From Actinocrispum wychmicini (lineage in GTDB: Bacteria > Actinomycetota > Actinomycetes > Mycobacteriales > Pseudonocardiaceae), in the NCBI RefSeq assembly GCF_004345645.1, contig NZ_SLWS01000012.1, positions 186,001-250,000 on the forward strand: a stretch of DNA of 64,000 bases, written 5' to 3'. The position numbers and the translations under genes were made by a program. Of the stretch, positions 1 to 7,752 are shown in pieces. Under the pieces are notes generated by a model. That model had not been told where the DNA came from. It searched no databases and saw only the letters and a program-made list of their open reading frames with translations. The stretch's first letter is position 1. Every line of letters begins with the position of its first letter.

Positions 1-1
1 C

Positions 2-727
2 GGCATGCTGGAGGCACTGCATCCCGGCCGGATCGACCTGGGGCTCGGCCGGGCACCCGGCACCGACCCGGTCACCGCGCACGCCCTGCGCCGGTCCCCG
101 GCGCCGCTGTCCGCCGACGACTTCCCCGAGCAGCTCAACGAACTGGTCGACTACTTCACGCCGGGACAGCGCCGCCCGATCACGGCCGTGCCGGCCGCGG
201 GCAACCGGCCGCCGGTGTGGCTGCTCGGGTCGAGCGGGTACAGCGCGCAACTGGCTGGCATGCTCGGCCTGCCGTTCGCGTTCGCGCACCACTTCAGCGC
301 CGAGAACACCCTGCCGGCGCTTCGGCTCTACCGGCAGAACTTCCGTCCGTCAGCCGAACTGGCCAAGCCTTACGCACTGGTCGCGGCCTCCGTGCTGGCC
401 GCGGACACCGACGAGGAGGCCCGATTCCTGGCCGGATCCGGAGCGTTGTCGTTCCTGCGGCTGCGGTCCGGCCGCCCCGGGCTGGTGCCCACGCCGGAGG
501 AGGCGGCGGCGTACGACTACAGCCCGCTTGAGCGGAAGTTCGTCGACGACCGGCTGGCCAACCAGATCATCGGCAGCCCGGAGACGGTCGAGCGGGGCAT
601 CGAGAAGCTGCTGGGTGAGACCGAGGCCGACGAGCTGATGGTGGTGACCATGACGCACGACCCGGCGGCGCGGAAGCACTCGTTCTCACTTGTCGCGCGG
701 CTTCGCGGTTCGAGTGGCGCCGACTGA
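2..727 (+). CDS. LLM-class flavin-dependent oxidoreductase, C-terminal part (5' end outside window)
   Basis: The frame is already open at the window edge, so this is the last ~241 residues of a longer protein (family usually ~330-350). The motif RIDLGLGRAPGTD near the start is the conserved segment of luciferase-like monooxygenases that use FMNH2 or F420. The rest fits the C-terminal half of the TIM barrel: WLLGSSGYSAQLA, then LPFAFAHHFS and NQIIGSPETV close to the end. The 3' end overlaps the convergent EamA gene by about 40 nt. The substrate cannot be deduced. Confidence 0.85.
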   Translation, partial: GMLEALHPGRIDLGLGRAPGTDPVTAHALRRSPAPLSADDFPEQLNELVDYFTPGQRRPITAVPAAGNRPPVWLLGSSGYSAQLAGMLGLPFAFAHHFSAENTLPALRLYRQNFRPSAELAKPYALVAASVLAADTDEEARFLAGSGALSFLRLRSGRPGLVPTPEEAAAYDYSPLERKFVDDRLANQIIGSPETVERGIEKLLGETEADELMVVTMTHDPAARKHSFSLVARLRGSSGAD

Positions 728-1597
728 CGCGCCGACCACGCACAGGATCGCGACCCACTGCCAGACGCCCAGGTTCTCGTGCAGCACGAACAACCCGACG
801 ACCGCGGCCACCGCGGGCTCCATGCTCATCAGGATGCCGAACACGCGCGGCGGGATCCGGCGCAGTGCCTCCAGTTCGAGCGAGTACGGCACGACGGACG
901 ACAACAGGGCCACGAGTGCCCCGAGGATCAGGATGGACGGTGAGAACAACGCCGTCCCCGAGTTGATCACCCCGAAAGGCACGGTGACCAGAGCGGCGAC
1001 ACCCATCCCGACCGCCAGGCCGGTGCCCTCGGACGTGTGCCGTCCCAACGCGCCACCCAGCAGGATGTACAGGCCCCAGCACGCGCCGGCGGCGAGCGCG
1101 AGCAGGATCCCCACCAGATGCAGGTCGCCGCGTCCCTCGGTGAGCAGCACCACACCGCCGGCGGCGAGCAGCACCCACAGGCCGTCCACCAGCCGCCGTG
1201 ACCCGATCAGCGCGACCGTCAGGGGGCCGATGAACTCGATGGTCACCGCGACGCCCAGGGGAATGTGGGACAACGCCAGGTAGAAGCACAGGTTCATGAC
1301 GCCGAGCACGACGCCGAAACCGAGCACCACGCTCCACGTTCGTCGGTCCATGCGCAGCGACGGACGCCAGATCAGCAGCAACACCGCCGCCGCGAAGAAG
1401 ATTCGCAACGCGACGGTGCCCACACTGCCCACGGCGCCGAAAAGTTGCTTGGCGACGGCCGCGCCGACCTGGACGCTGAGGATGCCGAAGAGGACCTGGG
1501 CGGGCGGGGGGATCGCGCCGAGGGTCCGTCCGGCGAGCGCGGCGAAGCCGAACCTCGGCAGACCGCGTCCTGCCCGGTCGACGTGCATGGTGGCCAT
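686..1597 (-). CDS. EamA/DMT-family exporter (RhtA-like)
   Basis: A 303-residue protein, typical of ten-helix drug/metabolite transporters. Repeated hydrophobic segments such as ILFGILSVQVGAAVAKQLFG near residue 40 and ILGALVALLSSVVPYSLELEALRR near residue 225 form two EamA repeats. The SVVPYSLELEALRRIPPRVFG segment resembles threonine/homoserine exporters of the RhtA group. It probably effluxes amino acids or small metabolites through the cytoplasmic membrane. ATG codons at residues 1 and 4 are both possible starts. It runs convergently into the LLM oxidoreductase and is divergent from the lipoprotein gene at 1715. Confidence 0.85.
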   Translation of the reverse strand: MATMHVDRAGRGLPRFGFAALAGRTLGAIPPPAQVLFGILSVQVGAAVAKQLFGAVGSVGTVALRIFFAAAVLLLIWRPSLRMDRRTWSVVLGFGVVLGVMNLCFYLALSHIPLGVAVTIEFIGPLTVALIGSRRLVDGLWVLLAAGGVVLLTEGRGDLHLVGILLALAAGACWGLYILLGGALGRHTSEGTGLAVGMGVAALVTVPFGVINSGTALFSPSILILGALVALLSSVVPYSLELEALRRIPPRVFGILMSMEPAVAAVVGLFVLHENLGVWQWVAILCVVGASVGATRTAKPRDK

Positions 1598-1689
1598 GTC
1601 CCGGATAGTGCGTGACGAGGGCCCCGGCGGTCACATCCGTTTCCAGAATCTGGGACAGCCGTGCCAGAAGGAATCAAACACCGGTCACA

Positions 1690-1705
1690 CCTGGCACATG
1701 CCAGG
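1690..1705. promoter_or_regulatory. Perfect palindrome CCTGGCACATGCCAGG just upstream of the hydrolase-like gene
   Basis: Two 7-bp arms separated by 2 bp, ending 9 nt before the preferred ATG at 1715. The position, in a divergent intergenic region and on the ribosome-binding region, suits a repressor operator. The regulator is unknown. Confidence 0.35.
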
Positions 1706-1714
1706 CTGCATCGC

Positions 1715-3283
1715 ATGGGTACCGGGTCGCGTTGGAGAACACTGCCGCTCGCGACCATCGCCCTGGTCACCGCCGTCCTGATCACCTCAGCCTGTACCGC
1801 CGGCCCGTCCAACCGCCCGGCCATGGTCGTCAACGACGGCCCCCTGGCGCCGCAGGCACCCCCGTCACCCACGCCGTCGGCCACACCGTTGCCGCCGTTG
1901 GACCCGCCCGGCCGGTCCATGATCAACTGGACCGACTGCGACGACTCGATGAAGGCTCGGCTGACAACGGCCGCGCAGGCACTCGGCCCGCAGTGCGCCC
2001 GGGTGCCCAGCGTGCTCGACTCCCCCAGCCTGCCCGGTCGCGGGCCGCTGCGGATCAACGTATTGAAGGTCGGCACGGGCACGGTCCCGTTGGTCGTGGT
2101 GAACGACATCGACGGCCAGTCCGGCGCGGTCCGGGCCGCGGAACTGGCCACCAGCCTGCCGGCGGACCTTCTGAAGACGTTCTACCTCGTCGGCGTGGAC
2201 CGCCGCGGGTCCGGCGGCTCCGAGGCGGTCCGCTGCGTTCCGGACGACATCCGGACCGAGATGATCAGCATCGACCCGGCCGCGCCGGACATGGAGGACC
2301 TGCTGGACTCGGTCCGGAAAGCCGGCCAGCAGTGCGTGGTCACGCTGGAGAACCGGCTGTACGCCATGGACACCTGGCGGACGTCCGCGGATCTCGACCG
2401 GATCCGGGAGGTGCTCGGCGTCCAGCACCTGAACGCGATCGGGTTCGGCGAGGGCTCCCGTGTCCTCGGGGTGTACGCGGACCGATACCCCGAGCGCGTC
2501 GGCCGCATGGTGTACGACGGCTTGCCGGACCCCAGCGACGACACCCTCGTCACCATGGAAGGCGAGGCGACCGGCGCCGAGGCCGCGTTCGGCGAGTTCG
2601 CGAAGGACTGCGTGGCCCGCAAGTGCAGCCTCGGCACAGACCCCAAACAGGCGTTCCTCGACCTGCTCAACCAGTTGCGGACCACCCCGTTGACCACGAC
2701 GGACTCGTCCCGGCTGACCGCGGGTGTCGCGGCCCGCGCGGTGCTCATCGGCCTGTCGGACCGCCGTAACTGGCCGATGCTCGCCGACCACATCGCGTTG
2801 GCCAAGAGCGGCCAGGGCGACCAACTGTTCTCGTGGGTCAAACCGATGCTGCTGGACACGCGGGACCAGCCGGCGAGTCTCGACATCGCGCTGGTGACCG
2901 AGTGCAACGACACCAAGACCCGACTGGCGCTGGAACGGCTCAACGCCACCGCCAAGGACTGGCGGACCCGCTACCCGTTGTTCGGCGGCGTGATGGCGGA
3001 AGGCCTGGTGCTGTGCAGTGCGTGGTCCGTGGCGGCCCGGCCGCCGCTGTCGCTGAGCGGGCGCGGACTGCCGCCGTTGGTCGTCATCACCACGGCCGCG
3101 GACCCGGTGACCCCCGAGGCGGGCACCCAACGCGCGGCACAGCAACTGCCGAGCGCGGTCATGATCTCCTGGCAGGGCGCCGGCCACGGCTCGATCCAGA
3201 ACTCGAGCTGCGTGGCCGACACGGCCAAAACCTTCCTGGTCGACGGCAAAGTCCCCGCCGCCGGCACAGCCTGCCCACCCTGA
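1715..3283 (+). CDS. Secreted alpha/beta-hydrolase-fold lipoprotein (TAP-like), nucleophile missing
   Basis: About 522 residues from the ATG at 1715; a GTG at 1661 is an in-frame alternative but would put 18 extra residues before the signal peptide. The N-terminus is a lipoprotein-type signal (RWRTLPLATIALVTAVLITS, then Ala-Cys). The layout matches actinobacterial tripeptidyl-aminopeptidase-like hydrolases, with a C-terminal TAP-like region. Asp463 (AADPVTPE) and His491 (GAGHGSI) of the triad are present. At the nucleophile elbow the sequence reads AIGFGEGSRVLG, so the family's G-x-S-x-G is G-F-G-E-G with Gly245 in place of Ser. It may be a binding protein rather than a peptidase. Confidence 0.8.
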   Translation: MGTGSRWRTLPLATIALVTAVLITSACTAGPSNRPAMVVNDGPLAPQAPPSPTPSATPLPPLDPPGRSMINWTDCDDSMKARLTTAAQALGPQCARVPSVLDSPSLPGRGPLRINVLKVGTGTVPLVVVNDIDGQSGAVRAAELATSLPADLLKTFYLVGVDRRGSGGSEAVRCVPDDIRTEMISIDPAAPDMEDLLDSVRKAGQQCVVTLENRLYAMDTWRTSADLDRIREVLGVQHLNAIGFGEGSRVLGVYADRYPERVGRMVYDGLPDPSDDTLVTMEGEATGAEAAFGEFAKDCVARKCSLGTDPKQAFLDLLNQLRTTPLTTTDSSRLTAGVAARAVLIGLSDRRNWPMLADHIALAKSGQGDQLFSWVKPMLLDTRDQPASLDIALVTECNDTKTRLALERLNATAKDWRTRYPLFGGVMAEGLVLCSAWSVAARPPLSLSGRGLPPLVVITTAADPVTPEAGTQRAAQQLPSAVMISWQGAGHGSIQNSSCVADTAKTFLVDGKVPAAGTACPP

Positions 3284-3291
3284 CCCCGGGC

Positions 3292-3423
3292 GTGTCGCGC
3301 GTTCCGGGACCGTGAGTTCGCCGTTCCCGGGCAAGCCGCCGCCCCATCACCCTCGTTGCGGCCTGGCAAGGCGCGTTTCGTGGTCCCGGAACGCGCGACA
3401 CACCGTCCGGGAACGCGCGACAC
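3292..3423. repeat. Inverted/direct repeats of a 19-20 bp GTGTCGCGCGTTCCGGGACC-type element
   Basis: The 20-mer at 3292-3311 is found as a perfect reverse complement at 3382-3401. A near-identical second copy (one base shifted) follows at 3405-3423. The elements fill most of the 144-nt gap between two convergent genes, so they could form a long hairpin acting as a bidirectional terminator, or they are members of a dispersed repeat family. Confidence 0.7.
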
Positions 3424-3427
3424 GGCT

Positions 3428-4066
3428 CTAGTTCAGGTCGTCGAGGGCGCGGCGGGCCGCGTCCAGTTCCGCTTGCAGGAGCGCGATTCTTTCGCGGTGC
3501 TGGTCCCGGGCCGAGTCCAGCACCGCGCTGATCGCGCTCTCCACGTCGTCCGGGAGTTCCTTGGCCGCTTTGGCGATGGCGACCGCCGGCACGGCGCGGG
3601 CCCGGATCGTGCGCTTGGTGCCGACGACGACCTCCACGGTCCACTCGCCGCGGGCGGTGGCGTGCAGGGTGACCGTGACCTCCGCGGGCACCTTCACCCG
3701 ACGGGAGGCCGGTTTCGCCTTGGCGGCGGCCGGTTTCTCGACCGGCGCGGGCTGGTAGATCTCGACCTCCGCCGGCGGGGTGGGCACGGCGGGCTCGGCC
3801 TCCTTGGCGGGCGCGGCCGGCTTCTTGGGCGTCGGGCGCGGTTTGGGACGGGTCATGGTGAGCTCCGCGACGGAGAAGGACAGGGTGTCCTGGGAGCCGG
3901 TCGGCCGGACCTCGATGAAGTCGCCCTGGGCCGGTTCGGCGAAGGACAGCACCTTCCCGGACTTCCCCGGATCCACCCCGACCGCCTTGGCGGTGAACCA
4001 GACCGTGGCCGGCTTGCCGGCGTCAAGGGCGGAACGCAGGGTGCGGATGTCCTGTTCGGAAAGCAT
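3428..4066 (-). CDS. Uncharacterised protein with Pro/Ala/Lys-rich linker (possibly DUF6319)
   Basis: A 212-residue soluble protein. Residues 1-70 are a compact conserved-looking domain (LSEQDIRTLRSALDAGKPAT, then GKSGKVLSF and EGD/QGDFIEVRP). Residues ~75-130 are a low-complexity linker rich in Pro, Ala, Lys and Glu. The remainder is a second domain with TVTLHATARGEWTVEVVVG and a C-terminal helix that looks coiled (HRERIALLQAELDAARRALDDL). I recall similar actinobacterial proteins named DUF6319, but this is from memory. No enzymatic motif is visible. It shares a convergent gap full of inverted repeats with the hydrolase-like gene. Confidence 0.7.
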   Translation of the reverse strand: MLSEQDIRTLRSALDAGKPATVWFTAKAVGVDPGKSGKVLSFAEPAQGDFIEVRPTGSQDTLSFSVAELTMTRPKPRPTPKKPAAPAKEAEPAVPTPPAEVEIYQPAPVEKPAAAKAKPASRRVKVPAEVTVTLHATARGEWTVEVVVGTKRTIRARAVPAVAIAKAAKELPDDVESAISAVLDSARDQHRERIALLQAELDAARRALDDLN

Positions 4067-4111
4067 GGACGTATGGTGCCGCAGGGGTACGACAGTTCCG
4101 CCGGATCCCCG

Positions 4112-4309
4112 TCAGTCTGTACGCAACCGGTATTCACACCCGTACTCGACCGCGTAGTGCAGGTCGTAGTGGTGCACGATCTTGGGACCGCCGTGCAGGT
4201 GGACGTGGGTGACCGTCTCCTTCAACGACTCCGGGGACGACGGCAGGGTGTCCACTCGGCCGTCGAGCGGCCCGCCGACGTACCGAACCAGGTAGTCCTG
4301 TGGCGACAC
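4112..4309 (-). CDS. Small conserved-type hypothetical protein (65 aa)
   Basis: The open frame extends upstream to 4375, but a GTG at 4309 is preceded by AAGGAGG with a 7-nt spacer, so translation most likely begins VSPQDYLVRYVGGPLDGRVD. The product is basic and His/Tyr-rich in its second half (VTHVHLHGGPKIVHHYDLHY), consistent with a small beta-sheet protein. No family was recognised. It is divergent from the PHP-domain gene starting at 4374, so the two share a 64-nt control region. Confidence 0.6.
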   Translation of the reverse strand: MSPQDYLVRYVGGPLDGRVDTLPSSPESLKETVTHVHLHGGPKIVHHYDLHYAVEYGCEYRLRTD

Positions 4310-4373
4310 CGGCGAACCTCCTTCCCGCGAAAGGCAGACTGCCGTCCATGGTACTAAGGGGGATGATGTCCGC

Positions 4374-5366
4374 ATGGATCCCGCGAAGGCACTCCGGCTG
4401 ATCGGCTTCTACCTGGAACGCGCCGGCGAGCCCACGTTCAAGGTGCAGGCGTTCCGCAAGGCCGCGGCCCTGATGGACGAACTACCGCCGGAAGACGTTG
4501 AGCTGCGGGCGAAACGCGGCACGCTGACGCGGCTTCCCGGGATCGGCAAGACGACCGCTGGCGTGATCACCGACGCGGTCAACGGACGTGAGCCGGAGTA
4601 CCTCACCCGGCTGACCGAGGAGGCGAAGCTGCCCGTCGCGGGCGGGGACGCGATGCGCGCGGCGCTGAAAGGCGACTGCCACACGCATTCCGAATGGTCC
4701 GACGGTGGCAGCACGATCCGCGAGATGGCCGAGGCCGCGCGGGATCTGGGGCACGAGTGGATGGTGCTGACCGACCACTCGCCCAGCCTGACCGTGGCCA
4801 ACGGACTGAGCCCGGACCGGCTGCGGCGGCAGTTGGACGTGGTGGCCGAGCTGAACGAGGAGCTGGCGCCGTTCCGGATCCTGACCGGGATCGAGGTCGA
4901 CATCCTGCTGGACGGCACCCTGGATCAGGAGGAGGAGTTGTTGGCGGGACTGGACGTCGTGGTCGCCAGCGTGCACTCCAAACTGCGGATGCCGGCGGCC
5001 GAGATGACCCGGCGGATGATCAGGGCGGTCGGCAACCCGCACGTCGACATCCTCGGCCACTGCACCGGGCGGATGAAGACCGCTCGCCGGGACCGGCCCG
5101 AGTCCACGTTCGACGCGAAGGCGGTGTTCGAGGCGTGCCGGGACAACGGGGTCGCGGTGGAGATCAACTCCCGGCCGGAGCGGCTGGACCCGCCGTTGCG
5201 GCTGATCAAGCTCGCGCTGCAGGTCGGTTGCGAGTTCTCGATCGACAGCGACGCGCACGCGCCCGGTCAGCTGGACTGGTTGCCGCACGGCTGCGAGCGG
5301 GCCGAGGCCTGCGAGGTTCCGGCCGAGCGGGTCATCAACACCCGTGCTGACCCGAACGGGCGGTGA
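4374..5366 (+). CDS. PHP-domain phosphoesterase with N-terminal helix-hairpin-helix region (PolX-like without polymerase)
   Basis: A 330-residue protein. Residues 1-75 resemble the 8-kDa/HhH part of family X DNA polymerases (AFRKAAALMDEL, LTRLPGIGKTTAGVI). From about residue 100 a PHP metal-dependent phosphoesterase domain follows, with GDCHTHSEWSDG, VLTDHSPS, GIEVDIL, ASVHSKL, ILGHCTG and IDSDAHAPG giving the usual His/Asp/Glu metal ligands. The nucleotidyltransferase palm of bacterial PolX (~570 aa) is absent. It may act on DNA ends or phosphorylated small molecules. An imperfect hairpin follows the stop codon. Confidence 0.85.
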   Translation: MDPAKALRLIGFYLERAGEPTFKVQAFRKAAALMDELPPEDVELRAKRGTLTRLPGIGKTTAGVITDAVNGREPEYLTRLTEEAKLPVAGGDAMRAALKGDCHTHSEWSDGGSTIREMAEAARDLGHEWMVLTDHSPSLTVANGLSPDRLRRQLDVVAELNEELAPFRILTGIEVDILLDGTLDQEEELLAGLDVVVASVHSKLRMPAAEMTRRMIRAVGNPHVDILGHCTGRMKTARRDRPESTFDAKAVFEACRDNGVAVEINSRPERLDPPLRLIKLALQVGCEFSIDSDAHAPGQLDWLPHGCERAEACEVPAERVINTRADPNGR

Positions 5367-5377
5367 CCGACTGCTGC

Positions 5378-5402
5378 GACCGGCCGTATCCACGGCCGGG
5401 TC
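5378..5402 (+). terminator. Imperfect hairpin after the PHP gene
   Basis: GACCGGCCGT at 5378-5387 pairs with ACGGCCGGGTC at 5392-5402 around a 4-nt loop with one bulged base. It begins 12 nt after the stop codon and has no U-tract, which is common for actinobacterial terminators. Confidence 0.45.
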
Positions 5403-5454
5403 GGTCCGGCTAGCCTCCTGATTAGTTGCCAACGCTAACTGGAGGATTCTCTTC

Positions 5455-6192
5455 ATGTCCGCGCAGCCCGGTCTGGTTTTCGGGGTCAACGCCGCCAACT
5501 ATGACGTCCACCGGCCGGCCATCCCGGCCGAGCTGGCCGAGTGGCTGATCCCACCGAATTGCGGCCTGGCAGTCGAAATGGGCTCAGGAACAGGCCATTT
5601 CACGCGAATTCTGGTCGACCGGGCGGCCCGGGTGGTGGCCACTGATCCGGATCCCGGAATGCGCGCCTGGCTGGCCGAACAGTTGCCGACGGCCACTGTG
5701 ATGGAAGGCACAGCCGAGGCGCTGCCGGTCGAAACCGGAACGGCCGACGGCGTGTTCGCGAGTAGCGCCTGGCACTGGTTCGATCCGCGCGCGGCGGGCA
5801 CGGAGGCGGCGCGCTGCCTCAAACCAGGCGGTGTTCTCGGCGTTTGCTGGTATGACCGCGGGCAGTCCGACCTGTGGCTGCCGGAACTGCAGCGGATGGT
5901 TATGTCCGCGCATCGGACCGACCGGCCGGTCCATCAATTCCACCTGCCGGAAGACCTGCCTTTCGGGCCGGTCGAGAAGCGCGTGGTGACCGCCGCGCGG
6001 CAGATGACGCCCGAGGAGATCTGCGGACTGTTCACGACCTACAGCGCCGTCATCACGTTGCCCGACGAGGAACGGAAGTCGCTGATCGGCAGGTTCCTGG
6101 TGCACCTGCGGGCGAGGGCCGTGGAAAACGGCACGGAGACCCTGGAAGTGCCGTTCTTCGCCACGCTCTACCGGGCCAGCCGAACCGGCTGA
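5455..6192 (+). CDS. Class I SAM-dependent methyltransferase
   Basis: A 245-residue protein of UbiE/Methyltransf_11 type. The SAM-binding glycine motif is VEMGSGTGHFTRIL (about residues 38-51), followed by VVATDPDPGMRAWL for the ribose-binding acidic residue and GVFASSAWHWFDP for motif III. The AEALPVETGTADGVFASSAWHWF segment is typical of small-molecule methyltransferases related to trans-aconitate methylase. The ATG follows a GGAGG site at 5442. The substrate is unknown. A strong hairpin follows at 6206. Confidence 0.85.
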   Translation: MSAQPGLVFGVNAANYDVHRPAIPAELAEWLIPPNCGLAVEMGSGTGHFTRILVDRAARVVATDPDPGMRAWLAEQLPTATVMEGTAEALPVETGTADGVFASSAWHWFDPRAAGTEAARCLKPGGVLGVCWYDRGQSDLWLPELQRMVMSAHRTDRPVHQFHLPEDLPFGPVEKRVVTAARQMTPEEICGLFTTYSAVITLPDEERKSLIGRFLVHLRARAVENGTETLEVPFFATLYRASRTG

Positions 6193-6205
6193 GGATTACT
6201 CACGA

Positions 6206-6240
6206 GTAGGGGGCCGCCGGAGATTCCGGCGGCCCCCTAC
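6206..6240. terminator. Strong terminator hairpin, usable by both flanking convergent genes
   Basis: GTAGGGGGCCGCCGGA pairs perfectly with TCCGGCGGCCCCCTAC, a 16-bp stem around a 3-nt loop. It lies 13 nt after the methyltransferase stop and 15 nt from the stop of the minus-strand substrate-binding protein gene. Confidence 0.85.
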
Positions 6241-6255
6241 TTCGCGGTTGTCAGG

Positions 6256-7248
6256 TCACTTCGGTGCCGACTCGATCACCATGTCGTGCATGTCGACGTT
6301 CAACTTCGGATCCAGCTCGCCCACCTGGTGCATCAGGTCGACGACGCGCTGGAAGCGGGTCGGGTCGGTGGTGGTCGGGTACACCGGCAGCGTCATCAGC
6401 GACGCGACGTTCGCGGTGACGCCGTAGTACTTGGTGGTCGCCTCTTCGACCTTCTTGCGGTCCTGCGTGTCGGCGTAGGCCTTGGTCATCGCCCGTTGGA
6501 ACGCGGCCACCGTCTTCGGGTTCGCGTCGACGAACTTCTTCGTCGCCACCCAGCCCGAGGTGGGGAAGTCCGCGGTCGCCCCGGTGAACGGCGTCAGCAG
6601 CTTGGTGACCCCGTTCTGCTGCAGGGCCTGGGTGATGAACGGCTCGTTCATGATCGCCGCGTCCACATTGCCCCGCTCCAGCGCGGTGGGCATGTCGGAG
6701 AAGGACATCGGCAGGAACGATTCCTTGGCGACGGTCAGGTTGTGCTGCTTGAACTGGGCGCGCAGCGCCAACTCACCGATGCCACCCGGCGACGACACGG
6801 CGATCTTCTTGCCGACCAGGGCACTGAGATCCTTGATCGGCGAGTCCTTCTTCACCACCAGCAGGAAGAGGTTCTCGGTGGTCGCCACGGCGTCGAAGAC
6901 GATTTTCAGCTCGGACACCTTCTTCGCCTGCGCCTGGATCGCGGGCGGGTAGCTGGTCGTGACGATGTCGGCCGATCCGCCCATCACGTTGTCGAGGTTC
7001 GCCGAGCCCTTGGTGCCCGTGGACAGTTCGACAGTCAGGCCTTCCGCCTTGAAATAACCGGCGTCGATGGCCATGTGAATAGGCGTGCAGTCGATGATCT
7101 TCAATTCCGCGACCTTGATGGTCGACTTCTCAAGTCCCCCCGTCGGAGCCGGATTTCCGGACGCTTTCCCGAAAAGTCCGCATCCACCCAGCGTCGCCAG
7201 CATGGCCGCGGTAAGCAGGCCAGCGTAGACGCGACGTTTCGGACGCAT
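6256..7248 (-). CDS. ABC transporter substrate-binding lipoprotein (NMT1/SsuA-like)
   Basis: 330 residues from the ATG at 7248, preferred over an ATG 18 nt upstream because GAGAGGA lies 9 nt before it. The signal peptide ends in a lipobox (MLATLGGCGLFG). The mature protein has the SsuA/THI5/NMT1-like periplasmic fold: LKIIDCTPIHMAIDAGYFKAEGL, then GSADIVTTSYP, GKKIAVSSPGG and GNVDAAIMNEPF, typical of binders for sulfonates, taurine, nitrate or thiamine precursors. No permease or ATPase gene lies nearby, so its transporter must be encoded elsewhere or it has another role. Confidence 0.88.
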   Translation of the reverse strand: MRPKRRVYAGLLTAAMLATLGGCGLFGKASGNPAPTGGLEKSTIKVAELKIIDCTPIHMAIDAGYFKAEGLTVELSTGTKGSANLDNVMGGSADIVTTSYPPAIQAQAKKVSELKIVFDAVATTENLFLLVVKKDSPIKDLSALVGKKIAVSSPGGIGELALRAQFKQHNLTVAKESFLPMSFSDMPTALERGNVDAAIMNEPFITQALQQNGVTKLLTPFTGATADFPTSGWVATKKFVDANPKTVAAFQRAMTKAYADTQDRKKVEEATTKYYGVTANVASLMTLPVYPTTTDPTRFQRVVDLMHQVGELDPKLNVDMHDMVIESAPK

Positions 7249-7398
7249 GTGAAGTTGTCCTCTCATTAACGGCTAGAGCGGCGGTCTCGCCTGTGGCTCC
7301 GATCGCAAAGAGCTCAGCGATCAAGATTGCCGTAGGTTAGCGGTACCGGATGGGGTGCGATACAGCCAAATGTCGTAGTGTCCGACCAGGACAGTCAC

Positions 7399-7420
7399 GG
7401 TATATCAAATTGGATATACC
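7399..7420. promoter_or_regulatory. AT-rich inverted repeat (operator candidate)
   Basis: GGTATATC (7399-7406) and GATATACC (7413-7420) are perfect 8-bp arms around AAATTG. It is strikingly AT-rich for this genome and lies in the divergent gap between the substrate-binding lipoprotein and the small zinc-binding protein, 80 nt before the latter's start. Confidence 0.5.
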
Positions 7421-7479
7421 AAGTTCCCTCGATCGTGTCCTGAGTTGCCGTCCCCGCGGCCACCCCGCACGCTCGGCCC

Positions 7480-7743
7480 ATGAACCAGACGTGCGATGTG
7501 TGCGGCAACGACTACTGGATGGCCTTCGAGGTCCGGACGGTCACCGGAGACGTGTACACGTTCGACAGCTTCGAGTGCGCGGTCCAGAAACTCGCGCCGC
7601 GTTGCGAACACTGCGAATGCCGGATCCTCGGGCACGGCGTCGAGGTCGAGGGCAGGTTCTTCTGCTGCGCGCACTGTGCCAGGCAGGGCGCGACGCCGCT
7701 CGGCACCCAGATCCGGGACACTGTTGGCGCGCTGCCCGGCTGA
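7480..7743 (+). CDS. Small Cys-rich zinc-binding protein (prokaryotic metallothionein-like)
   Basis: An 87-residue cytoplasmic protein with nine cysteines and several histidines: CDVCG at residues 5-9, FECA, CEHCEC and CCAHC. This spacing suits a bound zinc cluster or treble-clef fold. Actinobacterial proteins with the same CDVCGNDY...FDSFECA...LAPRCEHC layout are, as I recall, sometimes annotated as prokaryotic metallothionein. A metal-storage or small regulatory role is possible. The stop is 9 nt before the GTG of the next methyltransferase, so the two are probably cotranscribed. Confidence 0.75.
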   Translation: MNQTCDVCGNDYWMAFEVRTVTGDVYTFDSFECAVQKLAPRCEHCECRILGHGVEVEGRFFCCAHCARQGATPLGTQIRDTVGALPG

Positions 7744-7752
7744 TGGCAGGAT

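Noticed and set aside
1296..2151. Open frames crossing the EamA/hydrolase divergent region
   Set aside because: They are shadows of the two flanking genes and cover the intergenic promoter region.
5421..5441. TTAGTTGCCAACGCTAAC considered as a repressor operator before the methyltransferase
   Set aside because: The arms are only four bases and imperfect; not enough to call a site.
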